From NCBI GenBank assembly GCA_036500205.1, contig DASYCK010000266.1, positions 1 through 10,741 of the forward strand: a stretch of 10,741 nt of DNA. The letters run 5' to 3'. The notes below the pieces were generated by a model. It did no database searches. It worked only from the letters and a program-made list of their open reading frames with translations, and was not told where the DNA came from. Below are positions 4,893 to 10,741 of the stretch, piece after piece (position 1 is the stretch's first letter; each line of letters begins with the position of its first letter). The translations under genes and the position numbers were made by a program. This stretch comes from DASYCK01 sp036500205. Its GTDB lineage: Bacteria; Myxococcota_A; Polyangia; Fen-1088.

Positions 4893-6257
4893 ATGGCCAT
4901 TCGACCACGTAGTGTCGTCGTTGTCGTGCTGGGGCTAGCCGCCCTCGGTGGGGGTGGGTTTGCCGTCACGCGGTGGCGGAAGGCCCACGCCAAGCCAGCG
5001 GTGGAGTTCGAGACGGCCAAGATCGACAAAGGGCGCATCGTCTCCCGCGTGACGGCGACCGGGACCCTGTCGGCGCTGGTGACGGTGCAGGTGGGCAGCC
5101 AGGTCTCCGGCCGCATCCAGAAGCTGTTCGTCGACTTCAACTCGCCGGTCAAGGCGGGACAGCTCATCGCGCGCATCGATCCGCAGCTGTTCCAGGCCTC
5201 CGTCGATCAGGCGCGCGCCAACTACGTCGCCTCGGTCGGGGGACAGACGAAGGCGGACGCCCAGGCCCGCGACGCGAAACGGCAGTTCGATCGCGCGAAG
5301 GGGCTGCTCGAACGCAAGCTGATCGCTCAGGCCGACTACGACACGGCGGAAGCCAACCTGGACGTGGCGAACGCCAACGTGGCCATGGCGAAGGGCTCGA
5401 TCGCGCAGGCGAAGGCGTCGTTGCAGCAGGCCGAGGTCAACTTCCAGTACACGCGCATCGTCTCCCCCACCGACGGCGTCGTCATCTCACGCAGCGTCGA
5501 CGTGGGGCAGACGGTGGCGGCATCGCTGTCGGCGCCCACGCTGTTCGTGATCGCGCAGGACCTGAGCAAGATGCAGGTCGACACGTCGGTGGCCGAGGCG
5601 GACATCGGCAAGCTGAAGCCGACCATGTCGGCCACGTTCACGGTCGACGCATTCCCGGGCGAGAAGTTCCGCGGCAAGGTGCGGCAGATCCGCAACGCCG
5701 CCACCACCGTGCAGAACGTGGTCACCTACGACGCCGTCATCGACGTCGACAATGACGAGCTGAAGCTGCGGCCCGGCATGACGGCGAACGTGACCTTCAT
5801 CTGGGCTCAGAAGGACGATGCGGTGCGGGTCCCCAACGCGGCGCTGCGCTTCAAGCCGGCGACAGAGATCTTCGCGGCGCTGGGGCAGACCCCGCCGGCG
5901 AACGTGACCGCGAAGCCGGCCCGTCCCCAGGGCGTGGCCGCCCTGATGCCCGCGCTCGGGGGCGGAGGGCCGCCCGGCGGTGGTCGTCGTGGCGGTGGCT
6001 CGGGAGCCGGGGCCGGTGGCGCCGGGCGCCCGCGCGGCGGCGACGAAGCGAACGACAAGCGAACGGTATGGATGAACCGGGGCGGTCACCTGGAATCGGT
6101 CCCGGTGCAGACGGGGATCACCGACGGGTCGTTGACGGAGATGGTTTCGGGCGGACTGCAGCCCGGAGATCTGGTGATCATCGACGCGACCGCGGACGGC
6201 GCGGCCAGCTCTTCGTCTTCGGGCGCGCCCTCCGGTGGCGGTCGCCGCCTCTTCTAG
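4893..6257 (+). CDS. MacA-type periplasmic adaptor (membrane fusion protein) of an ABC efflux pump
   Basis: 454 aa from ATG 4893. The frame is open back to 4725, but only this start gives a normal signal anchor: MAIRPRS, then a hydrophobic stretch at about 8-26. Residues 47-98 form the first half of the biotinyl/lipoyl domain (TATGTLSALVTVQVGSQVSG). A coiled-coil hairpin rich in Ala, Gln and Lys follows (about 100-185), then the second lipoyl half (YTRIVSPTDGVVISRSVDVGQTV, about 186-208). The beta-barrel follows (about 225-315), ending LRPGMTANVTF. An unusual Gly/Arg/Pro-rich insert (about 353-384) precedes the membrane-proximal domain (VWMNRGGHLESVPVQTGITDG). The Ser/Gly-rich C-terminus is also atypical. 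The protein links the inner-membrane ABC pump to TolC. It is the first gene of a four-gene operon, with the ATPase starting 6 nt later. The exported substrate cannot be deduced. Confidence 0.92.
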   Translation: MAIRPRSVVVVVLGLAALGGGGFAVTRWRKAHAKPAVEFETAKIDKGRIVSRVTATGTLSALVTVQVGSQVSGRIQKLFVDFNSPVKAGQLIARIDPQLFQASVDQARANYVASVGGQTKADAQARDAKRQFDRAKGLLERKLIAQADYDTAEANLDVANANVAMAKGSIAQAKASLQQAEVNFQYTRIVSPTDGVVISRSVDVGQTVAASLSAPTLFVIAQDLSKMQVDTSVAEADIGKLKPTMSATFTVDAFPGEKFRGKVRQIRNAATTVQNVVTYDAVIDVDNDELKLRPGMTANVTFIWAQKDDAVRVPNAALRFKPATEIFAALGQTPPANVTAKPARPQGVAALMPALGGGGPPGGGRRGGGSGAGAGGAGRPRGGDEANDKRTVWMNRGGHLESVPVQTGITDGSLTEMVSGGLQPGDLVIIDATADGAASSSSSGAPSGGGRRLF

Positions 6258-6263
6258 CCGGTC

Positions 6264-7022
6264 ATGCCGCTCATCGATCTCAAGGCGGTCTCGAAGGTGT
6301 ACCGGATGGGGGATGTCGAGGTGCATGCACTGCGCGAGGTGTCGTTCGCCGTGGAGGCGCGCGACTTCGTGGCCGTCATGGGGTCGTCGGGCTCGGGGAA
6401 GTCGACGCTGATGAACATCATCGGCTGCCTCGATCGCCCCACCGACGGGTCGTATCACCTCGACGGCCAGGAAGTGTCGCGCCTCGATCGCAGCGAGCTG
6501 GCGCACACCCGCAACCGGACCCTGGGCTTCGTGTTTCAGAGCTTCAACCTGCTGTCGCGCACCAGCGCGCTCGAGAACGTCGAGCTGCCGCTCGTCTACG
6601 CGGGGATCAAGGGGCGGGAGCGGCACCGCCGCGCCACCAAGGCGCTGGGGCGCGTGGGGCTGGGGCAGCGCATGGGGCACTACCCCAACCAGATGTCGGG
6701 CGGGCAACAGCAGCGGGTCGCCATCGCGCGCGCGCTGGTGGCCGAGCCGCGGTTGATCCTGGCCGACGAGCCGACGGGGAACCTCGACTCGCAGACCAGC
6801 GTCGAGATCATGGCGCTGTTTCAGGAGCTGGGCGCCGCCGGGATCACCGTCCTGCTGGTCACCCACGAGCCCGACATCGCCGCCTACGCGTCGCGCGTGG
6901 TGGTGATGCGCGACGGGCGGGTGAAGACCGACACCCGGCAGACGCCCCGCAACGCCGCGCAAGATCTGGCGTCGGGGACGTTCGGCAGCGAGACCGCGGG
7001 CGAGGCGGCGCATACGCCATGA
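6264..7022 (+). CDS. MacB/LolD-type ABC transporter ATP-binding protein
   Basis: 252 aa. All ABC ATPase motifs are present: Walker A GSSGSGKST (40-48), Q-loop Gln92 (FVFQSFNLL), signature MSGGQQQR (144-151), Walker B LILADEPT (164-171), D-loop GNLDSQT and H-loop His201 (VTHEP). The segment after Walker A (LMNIIGCLDRPT.G) is characteristic of the MacB/LolD/FtsE group, which powers periplasmic mechanotransmission without moving substrate across the inner membrane. In E. coli MacB this domain is fused to the permease; here it is a separate gene. The last 30 residues, after the ATPase fold, are a loose Ala/Thr-rich tail. It starts 6 nt after the adaptor, and its stop overlaps the permease start by ATGA, indicating translational coupling. 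Confidence 0.93.
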   Translation: MPLIDLKAVSKVYRMGDVEVHALREVSFAVEARDFVAVMGSSGSGKSTLMNIIGCLDRPTDGSYHLDGQEVSRLDRSELAHTRNRTLGFVFQSFNLLSRTSALENVELPLVYAGIKGRERHRRATKALGRVGLGQRMGHYPNQMSGGQQQRVAIARALVAEPRLILADEPTGNLDSQTSVEIMALFQELGAAGITVLLVTHEPDIAAYASRVVVMRDGRVKTDTRQTPRNAAQDLASGTFGSETAGEAAHTP

Positions 7023-8248
7023 ATCCCTTCGAGACCCTCCGGGTGGCTCTGCGGGCGCTGCTGCGCAACAAGATGCGGTCGTTCCTCACCGTGCTCGGCA
7101 TCATCATCGGCGTGGGTGCGGTCATCGCGATGGTGGCGATCGGCGAGGGGGCCAAGGCGCGGGTCGAGGAGTCGTTCGCGTCGATGGGCTCGAACCTGCT
7201 CATCGTCATGCCGGGCAGCACCAACGCCAGCGGCGCGCGGGGGGGCTTCGGGTCGATGCCGACCTTGACCTGGGACGATCTGCGGGCGATCCGTTCGGAG
7301 GTGTCGTCGGTGCGCTACGCGGCGGCGCAGCTGCGCACGAACGCCCAGCTCAGCAGCGAGGATCAGAACTGGAGCACCTCGGTGATCGGCACGTCGCCGG
7401 AGTACTTCCAGATTCGCAACTGGAAGGCGTCGAGCGGCCGGGCCCTGCTCGACTCCGACATCGACACGTCGGCGAAGGTGGTGGTGCTGGGGCAGACGGT
7501 GGTCGACAAGCTGTTCGGCGCCTCGGCGGACGCGGTCGGGCAGATCGTCCGCATCAAGAACATCCCCTTCGAGGTCATCGGCGTGCTGGAGAAGAAGGGG
7601 CAGTCCCCCATGGGGCAGGACTACGACGACGGCGTCTTCGTGCCCCAGACCACCTACCAGTCGAAGATCCAGGGGGGGCTGCAGAAGTATCTGTCGGGGA
7701 CGATCTTCATCGGGGCGACGTCGACCGACGCCACGGCGCGCGCCGAGGAGCAGATCTCGTCGCTGCTGCGTGATCGCCACCGCATCGGCGGCAGCGTCGA
7801 CGACGATTTCTCGGTGCGCAACCTGACCGAGATGGCGAACGCCCAGCAGGAGGGGACGCGCACCTTGACCACGTTGCTGGCCAGCATCGCCGCCGTGTCT
7901 TTGTTGGTCGGCGGCATCGGCATCATGAACATCATGCTGGTCAGCGTCACCGAACGAACGCGGGAGATCGGCGTGCGCATGGCGGTGGGCGCCACGCCGT
8001 TCAACATCATGCTGCAGTTCCTGGTCGAGGCGCTGACCCTGGCGGTGGCGGGGGGAATCGTCGGGGTGCTGATAGGGGTATTCTCGGCGGGGCAGCTCGC
8101 GTCGCGGTTCGGCTGGCCCATGCTGATCCGGCCCGACATCGTCGTGATCTCGGTGGGGTTCAGCGCGCTGGTGGGGGTGGTGTTCGGTCTCTATCCGGCG
8201 CAGAAGGCGTCGCGGCTGGATCCCATCGACGCCCTTCGCTACGAGTGA
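7019..8248 (+). CDS. MacB/FtsX-family ABC transporter permease
   Basis: 409 aa. The frame is open far upstream (to 6068), but that part is a shadow of the adaptor and ATPase genes; the ATG at 7019 overlaps the ATPase stop. The N-terminus has the MacB_PCD signature: NPFETLRVALRALLRNKMRSFLTVLGIIIGVGAVIAM with the first helix at about 21-42. A large periplasmic domain follows (about 43-280) with the LLIVMPG and VVVLGQTVVDKLFG segments. Three C-terminal helices (about 285-308, 332-356, 372-392) flank the FtsX motif ERTREIGVRMAVGA (312-325). The protein ends YPAQKASRLDPIDALRYE, as in MacB relatives. Four transmembrane helices is the expected topology. With the ATPase it forms the inner-membrane half of the tripartite pump. 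Confidence 0.95.
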   Translation: MNPFETLRVALRALLRNKMRSFLTVLGIIIGVGAVIAMVAIGEGAKARVEESFASMGSNLLIVMPGSTNASGARGGFGSMPTLTWDDLRAIRSEVSSVRYAAAQLRTNAQLSSEDQNWSTSVIGTSPEYFQIRNWKASSGRALLDSDIDTSAKVVVLGQTVVDKLFGASADAVGQIVRIKNIPFEVIGVLEKKGQSPMGQDYDDGVFVPQTTYQSKIQGGLQKYLSGTIFIGATSTDATARAEEQISSLLRDRHRIGGSVDDDFSVRNLTEMANAQQEGTRTLTTLLASIAAVSLLVGGIGIMNIMLVSVTERTREIGVRMAVGATPFNIMLQFLVEALTLAVAGGIVGVLIGVFSAGQLASRFGWPMLIRPDIVVISVGFSALVGVVFGLYPAQKASRLDPIDALRYE

Positions 8249-8255
8249 TCCGGTG

Positions 8256-9659
8256 ATGATGAAACGGCCCAGGCCAGGAAATGCGACGATGATTGCGGCG
8301 ACTTGTGTGTTGCTCGCGGTGACGGCGGTCGGACCGACGCGCGCCGACACGTCGCTCGCGCCGACGTTGACGCCGTCCTCGCTGTCGACGTCGACGGCAC
8401 CCTCGAACCTCCCCTCGTTGACCCTGGCGGAGGCGCTGCGAACGGCGCGCGCCGAGCAGCCGACGCTGCATCAAGCGCAGAGCGCGCGGCTGCTGGCGGC
8501 GGCGCAGGCCGACTCGGTCCGGGCCTCGTTGCTGCCCCAGATCAACGGCTCGGCCGCCTACTCGCGCGGCACGGCTAACTTCGTCGCGCCGGCGGGGACC
8601 TTGCCCGACAACACCGTCGTGGCGGCCCAGACCGTCACCTCGTTCCGGACCGAGCCGTTCTTTCGCTTCGGCGTGACGGCATCGCAGCTGATCTGGGACT
8701 TCGGCGAGACGCTCAACGGCTGGAAAGCGGCCAAGACGATCTCCGACGCGCAGGCGCAGAGCGTGCGGGTCACCGAGATGCAGGTCGCCTACAACGTGCG
8801 CGTGGCGTTCTTCACTGCCCGCGCCGCCAAGGACATGGTCGACGTGGCGAAGGCGACCCTCGCGAATCAGGAGAAGCACCTGGGGCAGATCCAGGGCTTC
8901 GTGCAGCTGGGCAGGAACCCCGAGATCGATCTGACGCAAGCGCGCGCCGATCGGGCCACCGCCCGGGTGGCGCTCATCAACGCCGAGAACACCTACGACG
9001 TCTCGCGGGCGCAGCTGAACCTGGCCATGGGGGTCGAGCGGTCGGTCGATTACCAGCTGTCCGACGATGGCCTGACCGGCGTCGACGGCGAGGACGCCGA
9101 TCCGACGTCGCTCGTCGACGAGGCGGTGAAGGCGAGGCCGGAGATGGCGAACCTTCAGCTGTTGCTGACGGGGCGCGAGCTCAGCCTCAAATCGACGCGC
9201 GACGAGCACTTCCCGGCGCTGGGCTTCACGACCGGCCTGACCGACAACGGCACCGCGCTGGATCAGCTGGTGTGGAACTGGAGCGGCGCGCTCACGTTGA
9301 CCGTCCCGATCTTTCAGGGCGGCAACATCAACGCCCAGGTGCGCCAGTCGGAGGCGCAGCTCATCGGCGTGCGGGCGCAGCTAGACGGGCAGCGGCAGCA
9401 GGTGCGCCTCGACGTCGAGCAGGCGCGCTTGAACATTCGGGCCGCGAAGGCGCTGATCGAGGCGGCCGACGATGCGGTGGCGAACACGCGCGATCGGCTG
9501 CGCCTGGCCGAGGGGCGCTATCAGACCGGCGTGGGGAGCATCATCGAGCTGGGCGACGCGCAGGTGGCGCAGACGGCGGCGGCGGTGCAGCGGGTCCAGG
9601 CAGAATATCAGCTGTTCACCGCTCGCGCCCAGCTTCTGAAGGCGCTCGGCCGCACCTGA
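8256..9659 (+). CDS. TolC-family outer-membrane efflux protein
   Basis: About 467 aa. The start region reads GTG ATG ATG (8253-8261). I prefer ATG 8256 because it keeps a basic n-region (MKRPRPG) before the hydrophobic signal core (MIAATCVLLAVTAVG). Cleavage is likely after TRA, around residue 31. ATG 8289, which has AGGA nearby, is an alternative that would lose the basic residues. There is no lipobox at the cleavage site, so it is not a lipoprotein. Two outer-membrane-efflux repeats are visible, starting at LTLAEALRTARAEQPTL and at ARPEMANLQLL. Each has a helical hairpin and a strand region: ASQLIWDFGETLNGW in the first and LTLTVPIFQGGNINAQV in the second. The protein would trimerise into the outer-membrane exit duct for the adaptor encoded upstream. 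It begins a few nucleotides after the permease stop and is the last gene of the operon. Confidence 0.93.
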   Translation: MMKRPRPGNATMIAATCVLLAVTAVGPTRADTSLAPTLTPSSLSTSTAPSNLPSLTLAEALRTARAEQPTLHQAQSARLLAAAQADSVRASLLPQINGSAAYSRGTANFVAPAGTLPDNTVVAAQTVTSFRTEPFFRFGVTASQLIWDFGETLNGWKAAKTISDAQAQSVRVTEMQVAYNVRVAFFTARAAKDMVDVAKATLANQEKHLGQIQGFVQLGRNPEIDLTQARADRATARVALINAENTYDVSRAQLNLAMGVERSVDYQLSDDGLTGVDGEDADPTSLVDEAVKARPEMANLQLLLTGRELSLKSTRDEHFPALGFTTGLTDNGTALDQLVWNWSGALTLTVPIFQGGNINAQVRQSEAQLIGVRAQLDGQRQQVRLDVEQARLNIRAAKALIEAADDAVANTRDRLRLAEGRYQTGVGSIIELGDAQVAQTAAAVQRVQAEYQLFTARAQLLKALGRT

Positions 9660-9688
9660 GCGGCCCCTCGTTTCGGAAGCGGGGCCGC
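9660..9688 (+). terminator. Terminator-like hairpin after the efflux operon
   Basis: GCGGCCCC (9660-9667) and GGGGCCGC (9681-9688) form an 8-bp all-G/C stem directly after the TolC-family stop codon. No T-run follows (GCCCGCCC), so it is not a classic intrinsic terminator. It may instead protect the 3' end of the message or act together with Rho. Confidence 0.55.
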
Positions 9689-9755
9689 GCCCGCCCCCGG
9701 CGCGACCCCCTGCTCCCGAAACCCCGTCTCCCTGTCTCCCATGCTCCGTCCGCCC

Positions 9756-9773
9756 AGACGGTGAGGACCGTCT
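9756..9773 (+). terminator. Second stem-loop between the TolC gene and the regulator
   Basis: AGACGGT (9756-9762), loop GAGG, ACCGTCT (9767-9773): a perfect 7-bp stem with a 4-nt loop, followed by CGTCCTTG. It stands in a gene-free stretch about 100 nt past the TolC-family stop codon and may be an additional termination or processing signal. Function is not certain. Confidence 0.35.
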
Positions 9774-9824
9774 CGTCCTTGATGAAGAAAGTTCGCGCGC
9801 TTTGTCGGCGCGTCAGCTAAAAAG

Positions 9825-9857
9825 GACACGCGTCTATTTTTAAATAGGACGCATGTC
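9825..9857. promoter_or_regulatory. AT-rich inverted repeat, probable operator of the XRE-cupin gene
   Basis: The left arm GACACGCGTCTATTT (9825-9839) and the right arm AAATAGGACGCATGTC (9842-9857) are inverted copies around a central TT. They have one mismatch and one extra base. The TATTTTTAAATA core stands out sharply in GC-rich surroundings and could also contain the -10 region. It lies 36 bp before the regulator start. XRE-cupin proteins bind DNA as dimers and commonly regulate themselves, so an autoregulatory operator is the simplest reading. A role as a hairpin in RNA is less likely. Confidence 0.55.
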
Positions 9858-9893
9858 GGGGCCGCGATCGATCGTGCTACTGTCTGGTCCGCC

Positions 9894-10526
9894 ATGGCGC
9901 GCGCCGTTTCCGCTTCCCCCGTCGTCTCTCGTCCCCGTCGACCGACCTCCGCCCCCGGCGATGAAGCCGGAGCTGCGGAGATGGGCAAACGGATCGCCGA
10001 AAATCTCAAGGAGCGGCGCCGGGTGCTGGGATTGTCGCTCGACGATCTGGCCCGCTCGTCGGGCGTCAGCCGCGCGGCGCTGTCCCAGATCGAGACCTGC
10101 AAGACGAACCCGTCGTTGAACGTCCTGTGGAAGGTCGCCGTCGGCCTGGGTATCCCCTTCTCCGAGCTGATGGGACACGCCCGCGACGCCGCGTCGCTGC
10201 TGCGGCGGAGCGAGAGCGACACGCTGCGCTCGCCCGACGGAAAGTTCGAGAGCCGCCCGCTGGCCCGCGCCGGCGCCGGCCCTGGCGTCGAGGTCTACGA
10301 GCTACGCCTGGCGGGCCACGCCAGCCACGCCGCCGACGCCCACGGAGCAGGCACCCGCGAGCTCATCGTCGTCCTCTCCGGCTCGCTGCGCATGACCGTC
10401 GGCCCCGAGACCTATGTCCTCGGCGTCGGCGATTCCCTCGTCTTCCCGGCCGACCAGCCCCACGTCTACGAAAACCCCGCCGCTCCCGAGGCCCGCTACC
10501 ACAACGTCATCGTATACAGGCGCTAA
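9894..10526 (+). CDS. XRE-family transcriptional regulator with C-terminal cupin sensor domain
   Basis: 210 aa. The N-terminal 29 residues are variable (Ala/Pro/Arg-rich), so Met30 (9981), which has GGAG upstream, is a possible true start. A helix-turn-helix of the XRE/Cro type spans about 33-92: IAENLKERRRVLGLSLDDLARSSGVSRAALSQIETCKTNPSLNVLWKVAVGLG. A small linker leads to a cupin beta-barrel (about 132-208) with the usual conserved turns GSLRMTVG, LGVGDSLVFPADQPHVYEN. His190 and Glu156 are at positions where ligand or metal contacts occur in cupins. Proteins of this build sense small metabolites and repress or activate neighbouring or distant genes. The gene follows the efflux operon but is separated by hairpins and preceded by its own operator-like repeat. 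Control of the efflux genes is possible but not shown. Confidence 0.9.
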   Translation: MARAVSASPVVSRPRRPTSAPGDEAGAAEMGKRIAENLKERRRVLGLSLDDLARSSGVSRAALSQIETCKTNPSLNVLWKVAVGLGIPFSELMGHARDAASLLRRSESDTLRSPDGKFESRPLARAGAGPGVEVYELRLAGHASHAADAHGAGTRELIVVLSGSLRMTVGPETYVLGVGDSLVFPADQPHVYENPAAPEARYHNVIVYRR

Positions 10527-10533
10527 CGCGCCT

Positions 10534-10576
10534 GCATGAGGGGGCACGGAGCATGAGGGGGCTCGCCCCCTCATGA
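10534..10576. terminator. Hairpin terminator with a duplicated 5' arm
   Basis: CATGAGGGGGC (10552-10562) and GCCCCCTCATG (10565-10575) are perfect inverted arms separated by only TC, leaving a tight tetraloop. The same 12-mer GCATGAGGGGGC also occurs at 10534-10545, so the single right arm can pair with either copy. It follows the regulator stop by about 10-25 nt and probably ends its transcript in either direction, although no T-run follows on the plus strand. Confidence 0.55.
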
Positions 10577-10599
10577 GCTCCCCGAAAACCCGGAAGATG

Positions 10600-10741
10600 G
10601 CGGGGATGCTCATGGATCCCTTTCACGGGCTCATCGGGCTGTAGGCCGCCGGGGCCGGCTCGGCGAAGCCGAGCCTCCCTGTGCTTGGACCTGCTCGCTC
10701 CGCTCGCTCTGACGACCAGTTCGCCAAGGATCCTGATCGGA
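10600..10741. repeat. Gene-free tail with short repeats
   Basis: I find no supportable gene here. GGCTCGGC (10657-10664) and GCCGAGCC (10668-10675) form a perfect 8-bp hairpin with a GAA loop. The octamer GCTCGCTC is repeated at 10693-10700 and 10702-10709. Minus-strand frames are short, rich in Arg/Pro and end at 10623 or earlier. The C-terminus of a minus-strand gene entering from the right edge cannot be excluded. Confidence 0.4.

Noticed and set aside
5487..7013. 508-aa minus-strand frame antisense to the adaptor and ATPase
   Set aside because: It is dominated by Arg, His, Pro and Gly with no recognisable fold, opposite well-defined efflux genes. The same applies to the minus frames at 6884-8350 and 8160-9209.
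6068..7018. In-frame upstream extension of the permease (317 codons)
   Set aside because: It overlaps the adaptor end and the whole ATPase gene in another frame. The family N-terminus begins exactly at ATG 7019, so no fusion protein is likely.
10302..10613. Minus-strand 103-aa frame over the regulator end and terminator
   Set aside because: Its central part translates the terminator hairpin and the rest is antisense to the cupin domain, so it is not credible as a gene.
1..10741. CRISPR arrays, insertion sequences, toxin-antitoxin or phage-defence genes
   Set aside because: There are no regularly spaced repeats, no transposase-like frames and no small paired genes. All substantial genes belong to recognised housekeeping or efflux families, apart from the partial membrane protein.

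Overview
The window is GC-rich chromosomal DNA from a Gram-negative bacterium. It has outer-membrane (TolC-type) and periplasmic machinery, strong G/C bias at third codon positions, weak Shine-Dalgarno sites and a candidate sigma-54 promoter. Together these suggest a myxobacterium-like or other deltaproteobacterial lineage (Myxococcota or relatives). That placement is an inference from gene content and style, since no taxonomic marker is present.

Layout, left to right. (1) 1-1326, minus strand: a multipass inner-membrane protein whose C-terminus lies beyond the left edge. (2) 1548-3992, minus strand: a four-gene ExbB-ExbB-ExbD-ExbD cluster, i.e. two proton-channel subunits and two TolR/ExbD-type subunits, closed by a strong intrinsic terminator at 1481-1524. 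No TonB, TolA, TolB or Pal gene accompanies it. (3) 3993-4499: a gene-free control region. It holds a well-spaced sigma-54 -24/-12 match on the minus strand, upstream direct repeats in enhancer position, several foldback elements and a terminator for the tRNA unit. (4) 4500-4708, minus strand: tRNA-Arg(TCG) followed by tRNA-Lys(CTT), with a recognisable -35/-10 promoter at 4732-4760. (5) 4893-9659, plus strand: a complete tripartite MacAB-TolC-type efflux operon. It encodes a periplasmic adaptor, an ABC ATPase, a MacB/FtsX-type permease (ATPase and permease are separate genes) and a TolC-family outer-membrane factor, with gaps of 6 nt or less, or overlaps, between genes. (6) 9660-9893: terminator-like hairpins and then an AT-rich near-perfect inverted repeat. 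(7) 9894-10526, plus strand: an XRE-cupin regulator, probably controlled through that repeat. (8) 10527-10741: a gene-free tail full of short direct and inverted repeats.

The efflux genes form a self-contained machine. The ATPase and permease form the inner-membrane mechanotransmission pump, the adaptor bridges the periplasm, and the TolC protein provides the exit duct. The ExbB/ExbD cluster is a proton-motive-force energiser of unknown client. The doubling of both subunits suggests either a heteromeric motor or two motors. I see no clear evidence of a wholly new system. The points most worth following are the possible sigma-54/enhancer control of the doubled ExbB/ExbD motor, the nearly identical DNA core shared by the two exbB genes, and the operator-like palindrome before the XRE-cupin gene.
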